DNA from: Planctomycetota bacterium
GTDB taxonomy: Bacteria > Planctomycetota > Planctomycetia > Pirellulales > Lacipirellulaceae
Direction of reading: 5' to 3'
NCBI GenBank assembly: GCA_013152205.1
Contig: JAADGV010000107.1
Coordinates: 1 to 48,717, forward strand
Length of the DNA: 48,717 nt
Positions 44,047 through 48,717 of the stretch are shown here, in pieces (within the stretch, counting starts at the first letter, position 1; each line of letters starts with the position of its first letter). Made by a program: the position numbers and the translations under genes. Below the pieces are notes generated by a model, which was given only the letters and a program-made list of their open reading frames with translations, searched no databases and was not told the DNA's origin.

Positions 44047-45312
44047 GTGAGTGTATTGCAACAATTTGGCCCGCTGTTTGCGGCAATGGTTGTGCTTGCG
44101 GCTGCTTCGGCCTTTTTTTCTTGCAGCGAGGCGGCCTTGTTTTCGTTGCGAGCCGACGATCGTCGTGCGTTGAAAAACGGCGGCACGACGCAGCAAACGG
44201 CCGTTTGGCTACTCAGCCAGCCGAACCGTCTGTTGATGGCGATTCTCTTTTGGAATCTGATTATCAACATCGTGTACTTTGCGTTGGCGTCGGTGGTTAG
44301 CCTCAAACTTCAAGAAGAGGAACGGGGTACGGAAGCGGGTTTGGTCGCCGTTGTTTCGCTTCTCGCCATTATTCTGGCGAGTGAGATGGTGCCGAAAACC
44401 GTCGGGGTGTTGATCCCTCGAAGGGCCTCTAGTTTGGTGAGTGTACCGTTAGCCGCCGCCGTTCGGGTATTCGATCCGATTGCCCCGGTGTTTTCTTGGA
44501 CAATCCGTCTGCTTCGGCGATTGTTTCTTCCCGGTTTTCGTGTCGAACCGTATCTCGAACTAGCAGATTTGGAACAAGCGATCACCGTATCGACGGCGGA
44601 TGAAGAGCTGGCGGCTCAGGAGCGATCGGCCTTGCACAACATCGTGCAATTGTCGGATCTCAAAGCAGAAGAGTTGATGCGTCCGCGAACGCAGTATCAA
44701 TCGTTCCAACCACCGGTAAGTCTTGCCGACCTGGGAGGGCAACTGACCCGCAGCGGTTATTTACTGGTCACTGAAAAAAACAGCGACGAGATTGTTAGTG
44801 CAATCGCCTTGAAGAATCTGCCGACTATTCCCCGCCACAATCTCGAACATTTTGCGCAGCCCGTGGTGTACGTGCCTTGGTGTTCGTCCGTGGCGGCTGT
44901 TTTTGACCAATTGCAAGCTCATCAGCGCGAGGTCGCGGCGATCGTCAACGAGCTGGGGGAAACCATTGGCATTGTCACGCTGGAAGACCTGCTGCAAACC
45001 GTTTTCGAGGATCAAGCTAGCCGCAGCGCGAGGCTCTTGGAAACGGTGCCTATTTCTCGCGAAGACGACAATCTCTGGCGCGTCACGGGAATGACCAGTC
45101 TGCGTCGGCTTGGCCGAACTTTTCAAATGAAGCTGCCCCAGAGCAAAAGTTTGACTGTAGCGGGGATCGTGCAGGAGGAGTTGGGACGCTTGCCGGTTGT
45201 GGGCGACTCGGTCGATTGGCATTTGTTTCACTTTGTTGTCGTCGAAGCGGATGAACTGGGACAGCTTACGGTGGAATTGCAAGTTGTCGACAAGCGGAGG
45301 GCAGGGCAATGA
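44047..45312 (+). CDS. CNNM/CorC (HlyC) family protein with CBS domains
   Basis: A 421-residue protein. An N-terminal DUF21/CNNM membrane domain (about 1-165, with FFSCSEAALFSLRADD and ILASEMVPKTVGVLIPRR) is followed by a CBS pair (about 190-320, LKAEELMRPRTQYQSF and VAAIVNELGETIGIVTLEDL) and a C-terminal CorC_HlyC domain (about 335-421). Family members are implicated in magnesium efflux or homeostasis. It starts with GTG at 44047 after GAGAGTGGG. It overlaps the next gene by 4 bases (ATGA), so the two are translationally coupled and probably form a heteromeric pair. Confidence 0.88.
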   Translation: MSVLQQFGPLFAAMVVLAAASAFFSCSEAALFSLRADDRRALKNGGTTQQTAVWLLSQPNRLLMAILFWNLIINIVYFALASVVSLKLQEEERGTEAGLVAVVSLLAIILASEMVPKTVGVLIPRRASSLVSVPLAAAVRVFDPIAPVFSWTIRLLRRLFLPGFRVEPYLELADLEQAITVSTADEELAAQERSALHNIVQLSDLKAEELMRPRTQYQSFQPPVSLADLGGQLTRSGYLLVTEKNSDEIVSAIALKNLPTIPRHNLEHFAQPVVYVPWCSSVAAVFDQLQAHQREVAAIVNELGETIGIVTLEDLLQTVFEDQASRSARLLETVPISREDDNLWRVTGMTSLRRLGRTFQMKLPQSKSLTVAGIVQEELGRLPVVGDSVDWHLFHFVVVEADELGQLTVELQVVDKRRAGQ

Positions 45313-46274
45313 TGCAGATGCTGTTGCTGCTGTTTGTCGGCTTACTGCTGAGCGCACTGTTTAGCGGCTCAGAGACTGGCTTTTATCGGGCAACCCGAGT
45401 GCGGCTTGCTGTTGAGACATTGGCGGGCGATCGGATGTCGCGGGCTTTGATGTGGTTGGCAAGTCGGCCAACGACGTTTGTCGCAACGACGTTGGTAGGC
45501 AATAACCTAGCCAACTATGCGACTTCGCTGGCCGTGGTATTGGCCACGCAGAGGATTTTCCCCAATGGTGGCATGATGGCTGCGATTGTCGCACCGATTG
45601 TTATTTCGCCATTCGTGTTTGTGTTTGGCGAACTGTTGCCAAAGAATTTATTTTTTGACGCCCCCAATCGGCTACTCAAACGGTTTGCACCCCCGTTGCT
45701 GGTTTGCACCTGTCTTTTTGCCCCGATAACGCTTGTGCTATGGGTGTTTAGCCGGCTGTTGCAATTGTTGACTCGCACCTCGCCACAAGAAATCCGACTA
45801 ACACTGGCACGTCGAGAGCTGGCAGAGCTGCTGACCGAAGGGCACGAGGCAGGTATTCTTCGCCCGGCGCAACAGTCGTTGGCGCAAGCGTTGTTATTTG
45901 TGGCAGGCCAACCCGTGAGGAATTTTGCTTCGTCGACGGGTCGAGTGGTACGGGCAACGACAACGATGAAAAAGAGCGACGTGCTTCGCATCGCCCAGCG
46001 GCATAGCCGCACTTTGCTGCCGGTGGAAGATACACGCAACAAACGCAAATTAGTGGGCTATCTGCGGATGGTGGATCTGTATTTAGATGACTCACCCGCT
46101 TTGCCAACCCCCAAACCGATGGTCGAGTTACTGGGCAAGCAATCGTGTCTTTCGGCGCTACGTATGCTGAGCCAGACCGAGGATGCGTTGGGACACGTTG
46201 TCGACGACGCCGGAAAAACGGTCGGTTTTGTGACTGGCCGAGAGTTGCGGATGGGGCTGCTCAAGGCGCAGTAG
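45309..46274 (+). CDS. CNNM/CorC family protein, shorter paralogue
   Basis: A 321-residue paralogue of the preceding protein. The DUF21 domain is clear (LLLSALFSGSETGFYRATRV, LVGNNLANYATSLAVVLA, FVFGELLPKNLFFDAPNR). A reduced CBS pair follows (about 205-320), ending in ALGHVVDDAGKTVGFVTGRE. The CorC_HlyC tail is missing, so it is a natural truncation compared with its neighbour. The ATGA overlap argues for co-translation and a paired function in divalent-cation homeostasis. Confidence 0.85.
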   Translation: MMQMLLLLFVGLLLSALFSGSETGFYRATRVRLAVETLAGDRMSRALMWLASRPTTFVATTLVGNNLANYATSLAVVLATQRIFPNGGMMAAIVAPIVISPFVFVFGELLPKNLFFDAPNRLLKRFAPPLLVCTCLFAPITLVLWVFSRLLQLLTRTSPQEIRLTLARRELAELLTEGHEAGILRPAQQSLAQALLFVAGQPVRNFASSTGRVVRATTTMKKSDVLRIAQRHSRTLLPVEDTRNKRKLVGYLRMVDLYLDDSPALPTPKPMVELLGKQSCLSALRMLSQTEDALGHVVDDAGKTVGFVTGRELRMGLLKAQ

Positions 46275-46284
46275 AATTTGAAAC

Positions 46285-46524
46285 TCAGCTTTTGCTGTAG
46301 CCAAGGGATTTGAAGATAGAGAGCATCTCTTCGAAGTTGATGAATCGACGTCGATGTTGCAGCTTGTATTGGTCGATTGCTCGAGCTAGTTCGGCTGCAT
46401 CCGACGAGAGGTGGTCGTGGCTATTGGCAAATTGGCGACGCTCGCGGCCAGGAATACTGCCTGGGCTGATGGGTTGGCGACGGTCGACGAATTGCGACGA
46501 TTCGGGAGTTGCTATGGCTGGCAT
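46285..46524 (-). CDS. Small conserved planctomycete protein
   Basis: A 79-residue protein. The N-terminal half is Pro/Ser/Arg-rich. The C-terminal half is a helical block AAELARAIDQYKLQHRRRFI plus NFEEMLSIFKSLGYSKS, which I recall as a recurring small-protein motif in planctomycetes; this is memory, not a search. No catalytic or metal residues stand out. It converges with the CNNM gene, 10 bases apart. Function unknown. Confidence 0.65.
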   Translation of the reverse strand: MPAIATPESSQFVDRRQPISPGSIPGRERRQFANSHDHLSSDAAELARAIDQYKLQHRRRFINFEEMLSIFKSLGYSKS

Positions 46525-46691
46525 GTGAGATACTCCTGGGCAGGCAAGTGGAGTGATAGGTAGGTGGTGGGGTGCGCAACGACGCTGTTAAAGCATACCT
46601 CACAAAAGCGCTGTTGGTACGGCAAGGTACAACCGAGGGCAACCTGAGAGGGTTGTGCCGGTTATGTGGAAAGGAAATGGGGCGATATCCC

Positions 46692-47612
46692 CTAACGAAG
46701 AATCGTCCCACCCGAGTCGGACGAAGTGGTTGACTGCAATTGTGCTAAAAGCAACTGGCTAGGTTGATGGCCCGCATTGAGGGCAATTGCCTGTTTGACC
46801 GAATTAACAGCTGCCGAGGGGTTGCCGGCGGCATGTTCGGCTTGGGCCAATTGGTAGAGCAGTTCGGCCTGAGGCTTGTCGCGTTGGCTGGCTGCGTAAA
46901 GGCTTTTTGCCGCGTCTTGATGTCGCTCGACGGCAGTGTACGCCAAACCTTCTAGCCAAAGTACGCGTTGGGGCTCTTCGCCGATCGCGTAGGTATCGAG
47001 CAGGTGGTGGAGTGTCATCAGGCAGCGTTGGGGGCGGCCAAGTCCGTATTGGATATCCGCGACTTCGTACAAAGTATCGCTCAGGTGCGGCGAGTAGCGA
47101 AGGGCTTGCTGTAGGTCGGCTAAGGCGCGCGTCGGTTCGCCCTTTTTTCGATAGACCTGCCCGCGCAGTGACCAGGCAGCGGCCAACCCGGCGTCGAGAG
47201 AAATCGCTTGTTCAGCTCGCTCGGCGGCGCTGTCGGTCGCGCCGATTGCCAGTAGCATTTCGCCGGAACGAACCACGGTGGGGGCATGCCTTGGGTCGAG
47301 ACGCACGGCTGCTTCGAGGTGGACGACTGCCTCGCGTTGATCGCCTTGTAGCCAAAGAACCTCGGCCAAATGGCGTCGGGCGTCGATGTCGGTCGGGCTA
47401 GTTTCTACGGCTTTCACCAGGAGAGTGCGTGCTAGATCGGCCTCGCCCATGTCCATGGCTGCGACGCCATCGCGTGATAATTGCCGGCTGGTGGTGATCG
47501 ACTCAGGCACGATCTTCGGCTTCCGCAAGGCTGCGCAGCCGCCAGCCCAGGCGACAAGCATCGCACAGCTAACGAGCAGCATCAAGCGGGTTTGGCGAAG
47601 GCAATGGTTCAT
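46692..47612 (-). CDS. TPR-repeat lipoprotein
   Basis: A 306-residue protein with a lipoprotein signal peptide (LMLLVSCAMLVAWAGGC, lipobox AGGC) and TPR repeats through the mature region, such as ARRHLAEVLWLQGDQREAVV, AAWSLRGQVYRKKGEPTRAL and ELLYQLAQAEHAAGNPSAAV. It is probably an envelope scaffold, perhaps in outer-membrane or secretion complexes (PilF-like TPR lipoproteins are one comparison). Partners are unknown. Confidence 0.85.
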   Translation of the reverse strand: MNHCLRQTRLMLLVSCAMLVAWAGGCAALRKPKIVPESITTSRQLSRDGVAAMDMGEADLARTLLVKAVETSPTDIDARRHLAEVLWLQGDQREAVVHLEAAVRLDPRHAPTVVRSGEMLLAIGATDSAAERAEQAISLDAGLAAAWSLRGQVYRKKGEPTRALADLQQALRYSPHLSDTLYEVADIQYGLGRPQRCLMTLHHLLDTYAIGEEPQRVLWLEGLAYTAVERHQDAAKSLYAASQRDKPQAELLYQLAQAEHAAGNPSAAVNSVKQAIALNAGHQPSQLLLAQLQSTTSSDSGGTILR

Positions 47613-47802
47613 GTTGCGGCTTAGCCGATCGGGGGGAGGGAAATATCGACACGGGATAGTAGCAGTGCCGGGGGATGGCTGGCAACGCCATTGAGCGAGG
47701 GGCCAATTGTGTTTACGCGACGATTTGTTACGCTAGCAGTTTACTGGGGCAAGGTGCCCCCACCATGCGGTCACGATTTCCCTTTCCATCCTGAGAGCCC
47801 TT

Positions 47803-48234
47803 ATGCCAGCGGTTTTTGAACAATTGGGCATCCGTTTTGAGTACCCAGACAATTGGTCGATCGATCAATTCGATGATGACCAGGGGGAGGAGCAGGTTGT
47901 GGTTTCGAGTCCGAACACAGCTTTTTGGCACCTCAGCAAGCATCCGGCGGATGTTGAAGTCGAGCCATTGTTCGACGAGGCGTTGGCGGCCCTTCGCACC
48001 GAGTATCAGGATATGGAGGTTGAGCCGGCCAACGATGAGTTGGAAGGCCACAAACTGCTTGGCTTCGACGTGCGGTTTATCTGTCTCGATCTAACCAACA
48101 CTTGCTGGTTACGAGCATTCCAAACGCCGGAAGCAGCCTACCTGCTGATCTGTCAGGCAGAGGATCGAGAATTCGAGCAGGTGAACTTGGTGTTTCATGC
48201 GATGCTGGCAAGTCTGTTGCGTAATCTTTCGTAG
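47803..48234 (+). CDS. Conserved hypothetical protein, PsbP/DUF1795-like fold
   Basis: A 143-residue protein without a signal peptide. FEQLGIRFEYPDNWSIDQF at the start and EQVVVSSPNTAFWHLSKHP followed by helices and AAYLLICQAEDREFEQVNLV recall the PsbP/DUF1795-like fold, where an N-terminal YP-x-W motif is usual. The match is by pattern only. It is divergent from the TPR lipoprotein gene. Confidence 0.65.
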   Translation: MPAVFEQLGIRFEYPDNWSIDQFDDDQGEEQVVVSSPNTAFWHLSKHPADVEVEPLFDEALAALRTEYQDMEVEPANDELEGHKLLGFDVRFICLDLTNTCWLRAFQTPEAAYLLICQAEDREFEQVNLVFHAMLASLLRNLS

Positions 48235-48399
48235 CCGCAAGCTCGTAAAAATGTAATACCTACAAACGCGGGATGGTTTATGGGTTGGGTTTTACTGGGT
48301 TGATTGGCAATTTACGCTTGGATTTTAGCCGCTTTGTTGCTTTCTACGATCTTCGTATTGGGTTTGGCACGGGAGGTGCGTTAGAGGGAAGTCAGAAGC

Positions 48400-48552
48400 C
48401 TGTCAGGCATGTGTGACGTTCGCCACTTCCAACCCGTCACGGGTGAATCGAACCGTCGACCCAGGTGCCCGGCAAAGACCTCGTCTTCTAGCGTCGGAGT
48501 ATGGCGCCATCGTTCCCATCACGGGCAAGCGCGAGTCGGGCGGAATTTTGAT
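48400..48552 (+). ncRNA. Possible structured RNA before a strong terminator
   Basis: No coding frame is convincing. The segment is rich in self-complementary pieces: GCCTG-T-CAGGC near 48400, TGCCCG and CGGGCA about 50 bases apart, and ATGGCGCCAT between them. It ends at a strong terminator. It does not carry tmRNA, RNase P, SRP or tRNA signatures that I could find. It may be the 3-prime UTR of the 47803 gene. Confidence 0.25.
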
Positions 48553-48600
48553 AAGGGCCCGGTTGGCATCCTCGCAGGGCCACCCGGGCCCTTTTTCTTA
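48553..48600 (+). terminator. Rho-independent terminator
   Basis: GGGCCCGG (48555-48562) pairs with CCGGGCCC (48584-48591), the stem extends through TTGGC/GCCAC with one mismatch, and TTTTTCTTATTTT follows. Orientation is rightward. Confidence 0.75.
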
Positions 48601-48717
48601 TTTTCCAAACTGAAAAGAAGTGGGATTTTCTCGCAAAGATTGTCCGTTAGACGTCAAGCGGAATTTAGAGTGGGATCGAAAATAGTTTGATTTTTCAGTA
48701 CGCCGTAGATGATTTGG
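48601..48717. repeat. Window-end repeat fragments
   Basis: CCAAACTGAAAAGAAGTGG and TTCTCGCAAAGATTG repeat the boundary motif and the TCTCGCAAAG family seen elsewhere in the window. The region is cut by the window end. Confidence 0.5.

Noticed and set aside
48448..48465. GGTTCGATTCACC on the - strand, similar to a tRNA T-arm
   Set aside because: The flanking bases do not form the T-stem and no acceptor or anticodon stem could be placed.

Overview
The window looks like chromosomal DNA of a planctomycete, most likely a member of the Pirellulales. This rests on gene content, not on a marker gene. It carries a DUF1207 protein, a PEP-CTERM-anchored haem peroxidase, a sulfatase fused to an SGNH esterase, an MJ0042-like zinc ribbon on a membrane protein, Cys- and Pro-rich secreted proteins, a PPi-type phosphofructokinase, and a high density of palindromic intergenic repeats. 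No rRNA, tRNA, CRISPR array, transposase or integrase was seen.

Layout. 0.3-4.8 kb: DUF1207 protein, two small secreted or anchored proteins, a GNAT acetyltransferase, and a leftward tonB-hemP unit. 4.8-10.5 kb: a rightward histidine kinase and NtrC-type sigma-54 activator, then a TonB-dependent receptor; with hemP and tonB this reads as a haem or iron uptake locus with its own regulator. 11-13.2 kb: divergent M81 (MlrC-like) peptidase and RraA-like protein. 13.2-20.7 kb: a leftward export operon, MarR regulator, TolC-like lipoprotein, HlyD/MacA adaptor, ABC ATPase and MacB/FtsX permease. 20.8-28.5 kb: DAHP synthase, then a leftward central-carbon cluster (PPi-PFK, HAD phosphatase, 6-phosphogluconate dehydrogenase, SDR, glucose-6-phosphate dehydrogenase). 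28.7-34 kb: secreted metzincin, SirB1-type protein, sulfatase-SGNH fusion. 34.1-35.6 kb: an AT-richer zinc-ribbon/DUF4041/T5orf172 gene between two copies of one repeat. 36-40 kb: peroxidase, a convergent membrane protein, and a 16-cysteine secreted protein followed by two terminators. 40.4-48.7 kb: TPR proteins, an ATPase-less ABC-2 permease with two CNNM/CorC-like proteins, small conserved proteins, and a structured terminator-ended region.

The most distinctive layer is the repeat population. One 176-bp element has perfect 18-bp terminal inverted repeats and a perfect 10-bp target duplication. Another family is bounded by CTAG, and both of its copies supply the stop codon of a neighbouring gene. 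A third element encodes the last residues of the TolC-like protein. Several structurally different palindromes share an ACTCAAA-GTGAAAA-like boundary. The best protein candidates for something undescribed are the zinc-ribbon/DUF4041/GIY-YIG membrane protein, the sulfatase-SGNH fusion, the glycine-rich TolC-like lipoprotein and the metzincin with an unrecognised C-terminal half.
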